64,000 nucleotides of DNA from Gammaproteobacteria bacterium (GTDB taxonomy: Bacteria; Pseudomonadota; Gammaproteobacteria; Pseudomonadales; Azotimanducaceae): positions 1-64,000 of the forward strand of contig VXLJ01000042.1 of NCBI GenBank assembly GCA_009841635.1. The letters are read 5' to 3'. How positions within the stretch are numbered: the first letter of the stretch is position 1; each line of letters begins with the position of its first letter. The notes beneath the pieces were generated by a model, which was given only the letters and a program-made list of their open reading frames with translations, had not been told where the DNA came from and did no database searches. The translations under genes were made by a program, and so were the position numbers. Below, piece by piece: positions 40,259-50,035 of this stretch.

Positions 40259-42601
40259 CTAGAAAGTTTGACCAACTTCGAAACTGAAAATCTCCGTTTC
40301 GTCAAACTCGGTATCGTTGAATGGGACGCCCAATGAAAACGACATCGGCCCCATTCTGGTAAGCCAAGAAACCGCGACGCCGGTTGAACCGCGCAGCTCT
40401 GAAAAGCTAGGCGCAAAGCAGTTCACGCTGGTTTCTGAGCAATGGTCGCTAAAGACATTCCCCGCGTCTATGTAGTACAACGAGCGTACTTGGGCTTTGT
40501 TCTTCATAAAAGGCAACGGGAATATAAACTCTGCCGAAAGCTCGGTTAGGACATTTCCACCGAACGGTCGTCCAGGCACATTTGAGCCAAAGTTCTGCAA
40601 AGTCGTGCTGCGTGGTCCCAACGTGCTCCGCTTGTAGCCTCGAATAGAACCAAAGCCACCCGCGTAGAAGTGTTCATAAAACGGATACACCTCCGTTTCG
40701 CCATACGCGCCGCCAAACCCTAAATCAGCGTTCAAGCGTATCGCGTAGTTGCTGTCTAACCAAGGAACTGGAAAATACTGCTCTAACTGTACATTCGCAC
40801 GATAAAACTCCAAATCGCTACCAGGCACCGACACCTCTAAAGCAGTCGTCTGCCGCGACCCGCGCGTAGCGAATACCGCGCGATTGCGCGTATCTCTTGA
40901 CCACAAACCTTCCACCTTGTAGTTCAAGAAATCCGTGCCGGATGACGAAATGAAATCTTGGATTTCGGTAGCCTCTGCGCCGCTGTTCTCCACGTCGGTG
41001 AATTCAATTCGACCGGCAAATTGCAACCGCTTGGTTTCACCGATAGGAAAACCAAATCTTGCGCCAGCACCAATGGCCGACGTCGAAAAGGCATTGAGAT
41101 TGAGCGTGCTGTAATCAGTGTCGCGCAAGAACACACTCAAACCTCGACTTACCCCTTCTTTCGTGAAATAAGGATTGATATACGTGTACGAAACCGATTT
41201 ACGATAATCGCTCCAATTTAGCGAAAAACCAATATTTTTGCCGGTGCCAGCGATATTTGCCTTCTGAACAGATGCGCCAAGAATCACGCCAGAGAGTTTT
41301 TGATAGCCAAGCGAACCCGTGATAGCGCCGGTCGATTGCTCTTGGACTTGGATGTCCACATCGATCAGGCCGTCCTCCCCAGCCACTTCGGGAGTTTCGA
41401 CAGTCACGTCGGAAAAGAACCCTAAGCGCTCAAGTCTGACCTTGGATAGATCGATCAAATCGATCGATGCCCACGCGCCTTCAAGCTGACGCATCTCCCG
41501 CCGCAGCACAGTATCTCGCGTCGTCGTATTACCTGTGAAATTCATGCGGCGAACGTAGGCTCGTTTACCTGTGTTCACCATGAACTTAATATCTACTAAG
41601 CCATCTTCCTGAACGTCAGTTACCGCCGTCGCGGTCGCGAAGGTATAGCCATACCGGCCGAGTTGACGGGTGACCAACTCTTCGGTAGCAGTGAGCAGCG
41701 CACTTGAATACAGTTGACCTTCGGATACCACAATCAATTCTTCGATCGCTTTCGGGTCGACGTCGCTAAGATCGCCGACGAGCTCAACTTTGTTAATGAG
41801 GTGTTTAGCGCCTTCCGAAATATTGATCGTAAGGTAGACCTGCTTGCGATCTGGCGTCATGCTGACTTGTGTCGAGTTGATCTTGAATTCGATATAACCA
41901 CGATCCGTATAGAAAGCCTCAATGGACTCGAGATCGCCTTGCAACTTCTCGCGTGAATAGCGGTTTTCACCACTTATGAAACCAAACAACGTCGGTTGTT
42001 TCAATTCCATTTGTTCTAAGAGCGTTTTGGTACTAAATACTTCGTTGCCGACAAACGCAATTTGAACGATCGTCGCGCGTTTGCCTTCTTCGACTTCGAT
42101 TTCGATTGACACGCGATTACGGGCAAGCACATCAATGTCAGTTTCGATATTTGCGGTGTACTGACCTTGTGCAACATACTGCCTAATCAGCTCGATACGC
42201 ACGCGATCTAACGTCGCCTGTTTGAAAATCTCGCCTTCTTTTAAGCCCTCTGCGGCTAAACCTTCCAACAACGCTTCGGTTGGCACAGCTTTATTGCCGC
42301 TAATTTCGATGGACACGATGGACGGTCGTTCGGATACCTCGACCAGCAATATATCGCCATCTCGATTGATTGCGACATCCCTGAAATAGCCCGTTTTAAA
42401 CAGCTCACGAATGGTGGCGCGGATACTCTGTGGTGTGGCCACATCGCCAATGTCGATGCTCATCGCATTGAAGACAGTGCCAGGTGTTACGCGCAATAAA
42501 CCTTGAACACGAATGTCGGAAATCTCAAAACTGTAGTTGGCGGATGTATAGGTACTGACCCAGCAAAACGCTAGTAGCAGCACCAGTCTCAAACGCCGCA
42601 T
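40259..42601 (-). CDS. bamA: Outer membrane protein assembly factor BamA
   Basis: The essential insertase for outer-membrane beta barrels. From ATG 42601 the protein has about 780 residues: signal peptide, five POTRA domains (about 25-420) beginning FEISDIRVQGLLRV, and a 16-strand barrel ending in the C-terminal aromatic FEVGQTF. The VRGF motif of loop 6 reads IRGY here (GSIRGYKRSTLG). The upstream ATG at 42685 is rejected because a -10 TATAAT lies at 42666-42671, after it. Flanked by rseP and skp as in E. coli. Confidence 0.95.
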   Translation of the reverse strand: MRRLRLVLLLAFCWVSTYTSANYSFEISDIRVQGLLRVTPGTVFNAMSIDIGDVATPQSIRATIRELFKTGYFRDVAINRDGDILLVEVSERPSIVSIEISGNKAVPTEALLEGLAAEGLKEGEIFKQATLDRVRIELIRQYVAQGQYTANIETDIDVLARNRVSIEIEVEEGKRATIVQIAFVGNEVFSTKTLLEQMELKQPTLFGFISGENRYSREKLQGDLESIEAFYTDRGYIEFKINSTQVSMTPDRKQVYLTINISEGAKHLINKVELVGDLSDVDPKAIEELIVVSEGQLYSSALLTATEELVTRQLGRYGYTFATATAVTDVQEDGLVDIKFMVNTGKRAYVRRMNFTGNTTTRDTVLRREMRQLEGAWASIDLIDLSKVRLERLGFFSDVTVETPEVAGEDGLIDVDIQVQEQSTGAITGSLGYQKLSGVILGASVQKANIAGTGKNIGFSLNWSDYRKSVSYTYINPYFTKEGVSRGLSVFLRDTDYSTLNLNAFSTSAIGAGARFGFPIGETKRLQFAGRIEFTDVENSGAEATEIQDFISSSGTDFLNYKVEGLWSRDTRNRAVFATRGSRQTTALEVSVPGSDLEFYRANVQLEQYFPVPWLDSNYAIRLNADLGFGGAYGETEVYPFYEHFYAGGFGSIRGYKRSTLGPRSTTLQNFGSNVPGRPFGGNVLTELSAEFIFPLPFMKNKAQVRSLYYIDAGNVFSDHCSETSVNCFAPSFSELRGSTGVAVSWLTRMGPMSFSLGVPFNDTEFDETEIFSFEVGQTF

Positions 42602-42665
42602 AGGCAATGCTTTAGACCACGAGAGTTCGGGAGATTTTCTTGATGCAGACGTGCATCGAGATTTC

Positions 42666-42671
42666 ATTATA
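42666..42671 (-). promoter_or_regulatory. bamA promoter -10 element
   Basis: TATAAT on the minus strand, 64 bp before the chosen bamA ATG. No clear -35 hexamer and no evident sigma-E type GGAACTT/TCAAA pair were found upstream. It supports initiation at 42601 and not at 42685. Confidence 0.45.
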
Positions 42672-42810
42672 GGCTCGTTGCGCAAACTTCAGATGTCCTC
42701 AATGTTCATTGTTTTTACGTTTAAGAAAACTCTTTTACCTCAACTTGCAGACGTTGAGCTCAGAAACATACATCCGACTTTTCTCGTTTCGAATAAAACA
42801 TACTTTCTGC

Positions 42811-44124
42811 TTACTGACTTACTAAGCGCGATATATCGTTATATAACGCAAAAAGCATGATAAAGCCAACAATAAACAAACCAACTCGCAAGCCGATAGC
42901 TTGTACTTTCATAGGAATAGGTTTGCGGGTAATACCTTCTATGATCCCGAACACCACATGCCCGCCGTCTAGCATAGGTATCGGCAACAAGTTGATCAAG
43001 CCTAACGCAATCGTGAGGGCGGCAAGCAACATTAAAAATGGCTCTAAACCAAGTGACGCGAGATCTCCCGCATACTCGGCGATTCGGATCGGTCCACCTA
43101 AGTTGCTTGAATGCACCTCACCTGTCACAATCTTGACAATCGAGTCCGCACTGATCACGATCAAGTTGACGGTCCGGTCGAACGCCGCCGGAATTGCTTC
43201 AAGCGGCCCATACCTTACAAATCGACCAATTTGAGGACGAATGCCTGCTTGACCATACGATTCGCCTTCGCTATCCGTAATCAGTCGCGGCACAAGGGAC
43301 AACTGCACCGTCTCGTCCTCGCGATCGACCTGCAGCAGTAGCGCTCGTTCTGCATTGGCACGGATGGTTGCGACCACTTCTTGCCAATTGGCGACGGGAG
43401 AACCATCGATTTGCGAGATGTGATCCCCGACTCGCAGCCCCGCTTGCTCAGCAGCTGAGCCGTCGACAATCTCTGCGATATGCGCTCTAAACTGCGGCGC
43501 GATGCCTAACGCCGAGAGCATATCTGGTTCGCTCTCCTTCGACAACCACGCATGAATAGGAATCGAATAGGATGAACGATTCGTCAGAATGGCAATTTCG
43601 CCTGAGTCGCCAAGCCGTTCTGCAAGCGCAAGGTTGATGGCCTGCCACGAACTCACCTCAACCTGATCAACCTGCAGCACTTCCTCCCCTGTCCTGAGTC
43701 CCGCGACGTGCGCTGGCGAATCCGGACTTATCGTGCCAAGGAATGGATCAAGTTCGCGCGTGCCGGAAACGAGCACAATGTAAAAGATGATGAAACCAAG
43801 CAACAAGCTAGCGAAGGGACCTGCGGCCGCAATCGCGACTTTTCGACTTGGGTGAGCGTTGCAAAATGCAGCCGCCGCATCTTCAGAACGCGGTTGTTCC
43901 GCGAACTCGTCCTCGCCGAGCATGCGCACGTAGCCACCGATTGGGATTGCCGCGAGCTGGTATTCCGTGCCTAAACGGTCCTTGAACGAGCAGAGTTTCG
44001 GTCCGAAACCAATGGAAAACGTCAATACGCGTACGCCGGCCCAACGGGCGACCAGAAAGTGCCCGAGTTCGTGAAAAAACACGAGAATCAATATAGCGGC
44101 GATGAAGGCGACGATGTAAATCAC
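42811..44124 (-). CDS. rseP: Site-2 metalloprotease RseP
   Basis: Inner-membrane protease that cuts anti-sigma factors and leftover signal peptides. The 437-residue protein has HELGH zinc motif near residue 19, a second conserved region NLLPIPMLDGGHV near 385 and two PDZ domains (about 130-300). GTG start overlaps the cdsA stop (GTGA). In pseudomonads dxr lies between cdsA and rseP; here the two overlap with no room for it. Confidence 0.95.
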   Translation of the reverse strand: MIYIVAFIAAILILVFFHELGHFLVARWAGVRVLTFSIGFGPKLCSFKDRLGTEYQLAAIPIGGYVRMLGEDEFAEQPRSEDAAAAFCNAHPSRKVAIAAAGPFASLLLGFIIFYIVLVSGTRELDPFLGTISPDSPAHVAGLRTGEEVLQVDQVEVSSWQAINLALAERLGDSGEIAILTNRSSYSIPIHAWLSKESEPDMLSALGIAPQFRAHIAEIVDGSAAEQAGLRVGDHISQIDGSPVANWQEVVATIRANAERALLLQVDREDETVQLSLVPRLITDSEGESYGQAGIRPQIGRFVRYGPLEAIPAAFDRTVNLIVISADSIVKIVTGEVHSSNLGGPIRIAEYAGDLASLGLEPFLMLLAALTIALGLINLLPIPMLDGGHVVFGIIEGITRKPIPMKVQAIGLRVGLFIVGFIMLFALYNDISRLVSQ

Positions 44125-44999
44125 AATATTCGAGCAACCAACAACGATGCGTAAATTAACGTCACAGGGGCAACCAGTAGCACTGAGTCAACGCGATCGA
44201 GCAAGCCACCGTGACCAGGCAGAATCGCGCCTGCGTCCTTAGCGTCCAAATTTCGTTTCAACTTGCTCTCCATCAAATCACCCAAGATAGCTAGCACGGG
44301 CGCAATAGCCGCAAATATGACAATATGAATGGTTGCCCAACCATAGGATGGTTTTAGCCAAATCAACCCAAATCCTAGTGCTGCTAGGAATCCAGCAACA
44401 TACCCACCAATCGCTCCCTCGAGCGTTTTCGTCGGTGAGATTTTGTTCAAAAACGGTCGCTTGCCGATGGCCTTGCCTACAACATATGCGCCAGTATCTG
44501 TTACCCATGCGACGACTAGTGTCACAAGCAACATCAATATGCCAAAATGTGTGTCGAGAAGGTACAGTGAAAAACCCATAAAAACAATCGCGAGAAAACA
44601 GCCTATCGCATAACCTACTTGCGTTTTGATATCGGGTTCTTCTTGCCTTACCTCAGGTAAGGTGGACGCATCGCTAGCTGCGCGATGCGTGAACCCCAAT
44701 ACTGATATCGGGATAACGATGCACAAGAGCAGCAGCAAACTCATCAAGACTGGCTCTTGTACGAAAATGCTCAAGTCAACTGACATCGCATAAATCAGCA
44801 CGAAAGCACCCAAAGCCGCATAACCTAACTGCCACAACTTTCGTTCAAGCCTAAACAGCTTGGTGCATTCCCACAGTAATAAGCTCACTAAAACAACCAG
44901 AATGGCTGGTACTGCAACGCCATCGTAAGCGAATAGCGCTAAGCCGAGGAACGGGATACCAACGATCGCGGTCGCGAGTCGTTTAATGAAATTCGACAA
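44121..44999 (-). CDS. cdsA: Phosphatidate cytidylyltransferase
   Basis: Makes CDP-diacylglycerol, the precursor of all phospholipids here. The 292-residue membrane protein has about eight transmembrane helices and the C-terminal signature ESKLKRNLDAKDAG followed by LPGHGGLLDRVDS. Overlaps uppS by 17 bp and rseP by 4 bp. CTP comes from PyrG encoded at 30-31 kb. Confidence 0.95.
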   Translation of the reverse strand: MSNFIKRLATAIVGIPFLGLALFAYDGVAVPAILVVLVSLLLWECTKLFRLERKLWQLGYAALGAFVLIYAMSVDLSIFVQEPVLMSLLLLLCIVIPISVLGFTHRAASDASTLPEVRQEEPDIKTQVGYAIGCFLAIVFMGFSLYLLDTHFGILMLLVTLVVAWVTDTGAYVVGKAIGKRPFLNKISPTKTLEGAIGGYVAGFLAALGFGLIWLKPSYGWATIHIVIFAAIAPVLAILGDLMESKLKRNLDAKDAGAILPGHGGLLDRVDSVLLVAPVTLIYASLLVARIL

Positions 45000-45753
45000 T
45001 CGTGCTAATCGTGCTAGCTGTCATCGTCGCGTTGCGCGCACCAAACCGTCGTTGCCGTTTGCTGTAGTCCTCGAATGCGGCGCGCAGTTCTTTTAAGCTG
45101 AAACCAGGCCAAAAACTATCAGAGAAATAAAACTCCGTATACGCGAAATCCCATAACAGAAAATTGCTAATGCGACGTTCCCCGCCGGTACGAATACACA
45201 AATCCGGTGCTGGGTGGTCGCGCGTAGACAAGTGGGTTTGAATCAGATTTTCGTCGATTTCTTCGGGTGCTAGATAACCGAGTTTCACTGCTTCGGCTAT
45301 TTCTCGCGTTGCAGCCGTGAGATCCCATCTGCCACCATAGTTCAGCGCGATAGTTAGAAAAAGTTTCTTGTGATGCGCGGTTCTAATCTCACTATCGTGC
45401 AGTTTCTGGCGTACATCAAGAGGAAAACGCGATCGATCGCCGATAAATCTAACTTGTGTTTCGCGCTCATCCAGCTCATCAAGTTCGTTTTCGAGCGTCT
45501 CACCAATGAGTTGAATCAAAAATTCAACTTCATCCGTAGGCCTTTGCCAGTTTTCGGTGCTGAAAGCAAATAAAGTAAGGTACCTGACCCCTAAATCTGC
45601 GCATGCTTCTGCGACAGTCCGTACATGCTGTGCGCCCGCACGATGACCTTCATCTCGCGACATGCCCTGCGTCTCGGCCCAACGCGAATTGCCGTCCATG
45701 ATGATCGCAACATGATTCGGAGGATCAGCTAGAGGATCAGCTAACGGTTGCAC
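44983..45753 (-). CDS. uppS: Undecaprenyl diphosphate synthase
   Basis: Condenses eight isopentenyl units on farnesyl diphosphate to make the C55 carrier for peptidoglycan and O-antigen. The 256-residue cis-prenyltransferase has the catalytic IMDGNSRWA near residue 18 (NSRWA where most have NGRWA) and the FSTENW motif near 78. The N-terminus has a small tandem repeat LADPLADP coded by a 12-bp direct repeat. dxr, which in E. coli lies between frr and uppS, is absent. Confidence 0.95.
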   Translation of the reverse strand: MQPLADPLADPPNHVAIIMDGNSRWAETQGMSRDEGHRAGAQHVRTVAEACADLGVRYLTLFAFSTENWQRPTDEVEFLIQLIGETLENELDELDERETQVRFIGDRSRFPLDVRQKLHDSEIRTAHHKKLFLTIALNYGGRWDLTAATREIAEAVKLGYLAPEEIDENLIQTHLSTRDHPAPDLCIRTGGERRISNFLLWDFAYTEFYFSDSFWPGFSLKELRAAFEDYSKRQRRFGARNATMTASTISTIVEFH

Positions 45754-45930
45754 GCGATCTTGGATCCGCTGAAATAGGCGTCATTTACGCGTAAGACCAA
45801 TACAACAAGCAATTTAAAAGTGTCTAAACAAACCAGAAATGTTCTTATGTGCGTGTTGCGTACTAGACACGCATCGTCCTCAATAATTCAATGGCGACGC
45901 TCAAGCGCATCACGCGCACCCTTTACACAG

Positions 45931-46488
45931 CTAAAACGACAGCAAATCTGTTTCTTTGTCAGCGAGGTGCTGATCGACCTGTGCTACATGACGGTCTGTG
46001 ATTTCCTGCGCTTCGTCTTCGCCTTCGTGGCCTTCATCCGAAGTCGCCATTTTCTCTTTAACCACTTCGCGGATATCGTGAATGGCGTCGCGCCGAATGT
46101 TTCGGACCGCTACCCGAGCCGTTTCAGCCACTGAGTGTGCCTGCTTAATCAAGTCGCGGCGGTTTTCTTCCGTCAAAGGAGGCAGTTCAAGGCGAATGAC
46201 CTCGCCATTGTTATTCGGCGTCAAACCGATATCTGATGCGTAAATAGCCTTCTCTAGCGCTTTCAATATGCCAGAATCGAATGGTTTGACCACGAATGTC
46301 CGGCCACCTTCGATGGAAATGGCGGCCACGTGCTTCATCGGCGTTTGCGCGCCAAAATAGTCAATTTCAATGGAATCTAGGAATGCAGGATGGGCTCGGC
46401 CGCTACGTAAGCCAGCAAATTGGCTAACCAAGGCTTTAACCGACTTGTCCATGCGTGCGTCGGCATCGCTGAGAATTTCATCAATCAC
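45931..46488 (-). CDS. frr: Ribosome recycling factor
   Basis: With EF-G splits the post-termination ribosome. The 185-residue protein has the typical MxxSVKALVSQFAGLRSGRAHPAFLD start region, VKPFD, RLELPPLTEENRRDLIKQA and the C-terminal helix. GTG start. It lies 52 bp after pyrH and 177 bp before uppS; that gap holds no gene. Confidence 0.96.
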   Translation of the reverse strand: MIDEILSDADARMDKSVKALVSQFAGLRSGRAHPAFLDSIEIDYFGAQTPMKHVAAISIEGGRTFVVKPFDSGILKALEKAIYASDIGLTPNNNGEVIRLELPPLTEENRRDLIKQAHSVAETARVAVRNIRRDAIHDIREVVKEKMATSDEGHEGEDEAQEITDRHVAQVDQHLADKETDLLSF

Positions 46489-46540
46489 GGTCGCGCTCCT
46501 TGCTCACTATCCCAGGTACGCACCAAGTTGCGTTGATCGC

Positions 46541-47263
46541 TCAGCTTGGACGAATTACCGTGCCTTCGGCTGAACCTTCAATTATTCTAGATAAGGCACC
46601 CGCTTTTCTGAACGCATAAACGATGACCGGCATATCGTTATCGCGGCAAAGCGTGATGGCTGTGCCATCCATGACGCCAAGGCGCTTCTCAATAGCCTCA
46701 TCAAGGGTCAACGCGTCGTAACGAACTGCATTTGAATCCTTTTGTGGATCGGCGCTATATACGCCATCAACCTGAGTAGCTTTCACGACGGCATCGACGC
46801 CGAGCTCAATGCCCCGCAAACAAGCGGCCGAATCGGTGGTAAAGAGTGGGTTACCCGTACCACCTGCACAAATCACCAACTTGCCGTTGGCCATGGCTTT
46901 GCGCGCGTCGTCTACCGAGTAAGGCGCTACGACGCTTTGAATGCCATGGGTTGCATAAAGCGCGGCCGGTATGCCCCGGTGGGTCAGCAAATCGCGTACC
47001 AACAAGCCGTTTTGGATGGTTCCGAGCATGCCCATCTGGTCTGCTGTAACTTGCCGCAGACCTGAACCGGTGAGCTGACTTTTAAGTACCGAGCCGCGAA
47101 TCAGATTACCCGCGCCTATCACTAAGGCAAGCAAAATCTGGTTCTTTACGAGCGGTTCAAGTTCTGCCACTAGCCATGCAAGGGCAGCAAGCTCAAAACC
47201 TGAATCTTGATTCCCGGCTAACGCTTCACCCGATACTTTTAGCAGAATGCTTCGCAACACCAT
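46541..47263 (-). CDS. pyrH: UMP kinase
   Basis: Phosphorylates UMP to UDP, the start of pyrimidine nucleotide and UDP-sugar supply. The 240-residue amino-acid-kinase-fold protein has LLKVSGEAL near the start, GAGNLIRG, the ADQMGMLGTIQN segment and GGTGNPLFTTDSAA. It lies between tsf and frr as in almost all bacteria. ATG start. Confidence 0.96.
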   Translation of the reverse strand: MVLRSILLKVSGEALAGNQDSGFELAALAWLVAELEPLVKNQILLALVIGAGNLIRGSVLKSQLTGSGLRQVTADQMGMLGTIQNGLLVRDLLTHRGIPAALYATHGIQSVVAPYSVDDARKAMANGKLVICAGGTGNPLFTTDSAACLRGIELGVDAVVKATQVDGVYSADPQKDSNAVRYDALTLDEAIEKRLGVMDGTAITLCRDNDMPVIVYAFRKAGALSRIIEGSAEGTVIRPS

Positions 47264-47294
47264 ATCAGGCAGCCTCGGCAGGACTCATCGCGAG

Positions 47295-48140
47295 CTAGAG
47301 CAGCTTCTCTACCTCAGCCGCAAGGTTGTCTTCGCGTTTTTCAATGCCTTCGCCGACTTGATAGCGAACAAATCGCGCGCATTCCGCATCGCGAGCTTTG
47401 AGCATTGCGCCGACCTTTTGATCTGGATCTTTGACAAATGCTTGTTCTGTAAGGCACGACTGTGCGCGAAACTTACTGAGTTGACCTTCAACAATGCGAT
47501 CGATGATCTGTTCGGGCTTGCCTGAGTCGCGCGCCTGCTGTTCAAAAATCTCTCTTTCTTTCGCAATAACGGACGCTGGCAGGTCATCTGAATTAACAAC
47601 GAGAGGTTCGGAAGCTGTGACGTGCATTGCGACATCTTTCGCAGTTGCTTCATCCCCTTTTGTCATTTCGACCAATGTGCCAAGCACGAGAGTCGTGTGC
47701 AAATACATAGACACGCGTCCCTCGTCGGCATTTGCCACGAATCGTTCGGCACGACGTAAACTGACGTTCTCACCGATCGTTTGAACGAGTTCCTTGCGCA
47801 ACGAATCCAGTCCATCCAAAGCCGTTGGACCATCGCGAAGTACGCTGTCGACCACCGTATCGCAAAACGCCACAAATCTCTCGTTGCGCGCCGCGAAGTC
47901 CGTTTCGACATTGACTTCTACAATCGCTCCCGACTTGCCGTCGGCAGCGATTTTCATCGCCACGCGGCCTTCGGCAGCCGTGCGGTCCGCTTTTTTTGCG
48001 GCCTTGATGGCGCTTTGCTGGCGTATGTGATCGATGGCTTTGTCGACGTCCCAATCACACGCTTCTAGCGCTTTTTTACAGTCACCGAAGCCAATGCCAG
48101 TTCGTTCGCGAATTTCTTTAATTTTGGCGATATCTGCCAC
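47295..48140 (-). CDS. tsf: Elongation factor Ts
   Basis: Guanine-nucleotide exchange factor for EF-Tu. The 281-residue protein starts with the UBA-like domain IKEIRERTGIGFGDCKKALEA and has the core with NVETDFAARNERF. GTG start. Follows rpsB by 62 bp; the rpsB-tsf pair is coregulated in relatives by S2 binding the leader. Confidence 0.96.
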   Translation of the reverse strand: MADIAKIKEIRERTGIGFGDCKKALEACDWDVDKAIDHIRQQSAIKAAKKADRTAAEGRVAMKIAADGKSGAIVEVNVETDFAARNERFVAFCDTVVDSVLRDGPTALDGLDSLRKELVQTIGENVSLRRAERFVANADEGRVSMYLHTTLVLGTLVEMTKGDEATAKDVAMHVTASEPLVVNSDDLPASVIAKEREIFEQQARDSGKPEQIIDRIVEGQLSKFRAQSCLTEQAFVKDPDQKVGAMLKARDAECARFVRYQVGEGIEKREDNLAAEVEKLL

Positions 48141-48202
48141 TTAAGGTTGCTCTCCAAGCTCGTTGGTTTTAAAGGACATTGAGAGGGTAGTACTAGGTGG
48201 TG

Positions 48203-49012
48203 CTACGCAGCGTTATCGGCTTCAGTCGTTGCTTCCGAAGCATCCTCAGCAGGCTCGCTCGCGACGGCTTCGTCCTGAGCGGGAGCTTCTTCCGCTGTGA
48301 AATCTGCTTCGCTAACGCCACCTTGTTCTTCCATTTTGCGACCTTCAATGATCGCGTCGGCTACGGCCGTTACGTACAGACTTACTGCACGATAAGCGTC
48401 GTCATTGCCCGGAATGACCCAATCGATACCATCGGGGTCGCTGTTGGTGTCGACGACACCAATGATTGGAATGCCTAGTTTGTTGGCTTCGTCGACGGCA
48501 ATCTTTTCATGCATGACGTCCACCACGAACAATGCATCCGGCAAGCCACCCATATCTTTGATGCCACCGAGACTGCGGGTCAACTTAGCCATCTGGCGGC
48601 GCTTCTGCAACGCCTCTTTCTTCGTCAGAAGATCGAATTGCGACATCGCGTCTTGCGCTTCAAGATCCGTAAGGCGACGAATGGACTGCCTGATCGTCTT
48701 GTAATTGGTGAGCATGCCTCCCAACCAACGACGGTCCACATACGGCATTTCAGCTCGTTGCGCTTGCTCGCGAATGGTCCGCGAGGCCGCTCGCTTGGTG
48801 CCAACGAACAAAATCTGCTTGTTGCGGCTAGCGAGCAGGCGAACCGCGCCGAGCGCTTCTTCGAGCAGTTCGAGCGTACGTTCTAGATGGACTATGTGGA
48901 CTTTATTGCGCGAGCCAAAAATAAACGAACCCATCTTGGGGTTCCAGTAGCGCGTCTGGTGCCCAAAGTGGACACCTGCATCAAGCATATCGCGCAGACC
49001 AATGTCTGCCAT
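48203..49012 (-). CDS. rpsB: 30S ribosomal protein S2
   Basis: Small-subunit protein. The 269-residue protein begins with the [21 protein letters not shown] region and has the coiled-coil insertion and the conserved [17 protein letters not shown]. The C-terminal 40 residues are acidic and Ala/Glu-rich, longer than E. coli S2 (241). It heads the minus-strand block and is divergent from map. Confidence 0.97.
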   Translation of the reverse strand: MADIGLRDMLDAGVHFGHQTRYWNPKMGSFIFGSRNKVHIVHLERTLELLEEALGAVRLLASRNKQILFVGTKRAASRTIREQAQRAEMPYVDRRWLGGMLTNYKTIRQSIRRLTDLEAQDAMSQFDLLTKKEALQKRRQMAKLTRSLGGIKDMGGLPDALFVVDVMHEKIAVDEANKLGIPIIGVVDTNSDPDGIDWVIPGNDDAYRAVSLYVTAVADAIIEGRKMEEQGGVSEADFTAEEAPAQDEAVASEPAEDASEATTEADNAA

Positions 49013-49153
49013 AAGTCATTCTCCGGGTTGAAATGCGCCAAAGGCACGTTGCTGTACAAGTCGCGTTGTATACGCCAAAACTTGGCCACCCGCATCGCGA
49101 GCTAGGTTTGCACAGGAGTTTTTGACGGCGCGAACCGCCAATTGAGCGGCGGA

Positions 49154-49159
49154 ATTATA
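49154..49159 (-). promoter_or_regulatory. rpsB promoter -10 element
   Basis: TATAAT on the minus strand, followed by TCCGCC, a GC-rich discriminator like that of alaS. It is 142 bp before the rpsB ATG, leaving a leader long enough for the S2-binding regulatory structure seen in relatives. No convincing -35 was found. Confidence 0.45.
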
Positions 49160-49246
49160 AAAATCAGGCGTGCATAGGCGTGGTTCCTGACTGTTCATTC
49201 ATAACATTCCCCTCCTCTGACGTCACGCGCAAAGTACGCCGATCTA

Positions 49247-50035
49247 TTGAGCGTCCGCATTCTCAACGAGAACGAAATCGACAAGATGCGCATAGCGGGA
49301 AAGCTCGCCGCAAGCGTTCTCAACATGATTGGCGAGCACGTCAAAGCAGGTGTGAGCACAGAAACGCTCGATCAAATCTGCCATGCATTCATCGTGAACG
49401 ATTTGAGCTGTATTCCAGCGCCTTTGAACTACCGCAACGGTAGTTCGCCGCCGTTTCCGAAATCCATCTGCACGTCCGTGAATCATGTCGTGTGCCATGG
49501 CATACCTTCGGACCGAAAAGTCCTAAAACGTGGCGACATCCTCAATATCGACATTACTGTCATAAAAGACGGTTTTCATGGCGACACGAGCAAGATGTTC
49601 GCCGTCGGTGAGCCGTCCGCGCTAGCACGTCGCCTCATAAACGTCACACAGGAATGTCTGTATCTGGGTATCCAGCAGGTAAGACCCGGCGCACGGTTAG
49701 GCGATATTGGCCACGCTATACAGACCTATGCAGAAAAGTCACGCTTTTCGGTAGTACGTGAGTTTTGCGGGCATGGCATCAATGATCGTTTTCACGACGA
49801 ACCAATGGTGTTGCACTATGGCAACCCCGGTGAAGGTGTCGAACTCCAGCCAGGCATGACCTTCACCATCGAACCCATGATCAATGCGGGTAAGCGCCAT
49901 ATCCGGATGCTCGCCGACGAGTGGACCGTCGTGACACGCGACCACCGGTTGTCGGCCCAATGGGAGCATACGATATTGGTTACCGAGGATGGCTTTGAAA
50001 TCTTGACGCTGCGTGAGGAGGAAACGATCCATTGA
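49247..50035 (+). CDS. map: Methionine aminopeptidase, type I
   Basis: Removes initiator methionine from new proteins. The 262-residue protein has the five metal ligands in the family pattern: D in NIDITV, D in GDTSKMF, H in FCGHGIN, E in FTIEPMI and E in QWEHTILVT. The proposed TTG start lacks a strong ribosome binding site but gives the normal N-terminus. Divergent from rpsB; stop overlaps the glnD start region. Confidence 0.95.
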   Translation: MSVRILNENEIDKMRIAGKLAASVLNMIGEHVKAGVSTETLDQICHAFIVNDLSCIPAPLNYRNGSSPPFPKSICTSVNHVVCHGIPSDRKVLKRGDILNIDITVIKDGFHGDTSKMFAVGEPSALARRLINVTQECLYLGIQQVRPGARLGDIGHAIQTYAEKSRFSVVREFCGHGINDRFHDEPMVLHYGNPGEGVELQPGMTFTIEPMINAGKRHIRMLADEWTVVTRDHRLSAQWEHTILVTEDGFEILTLREEETIH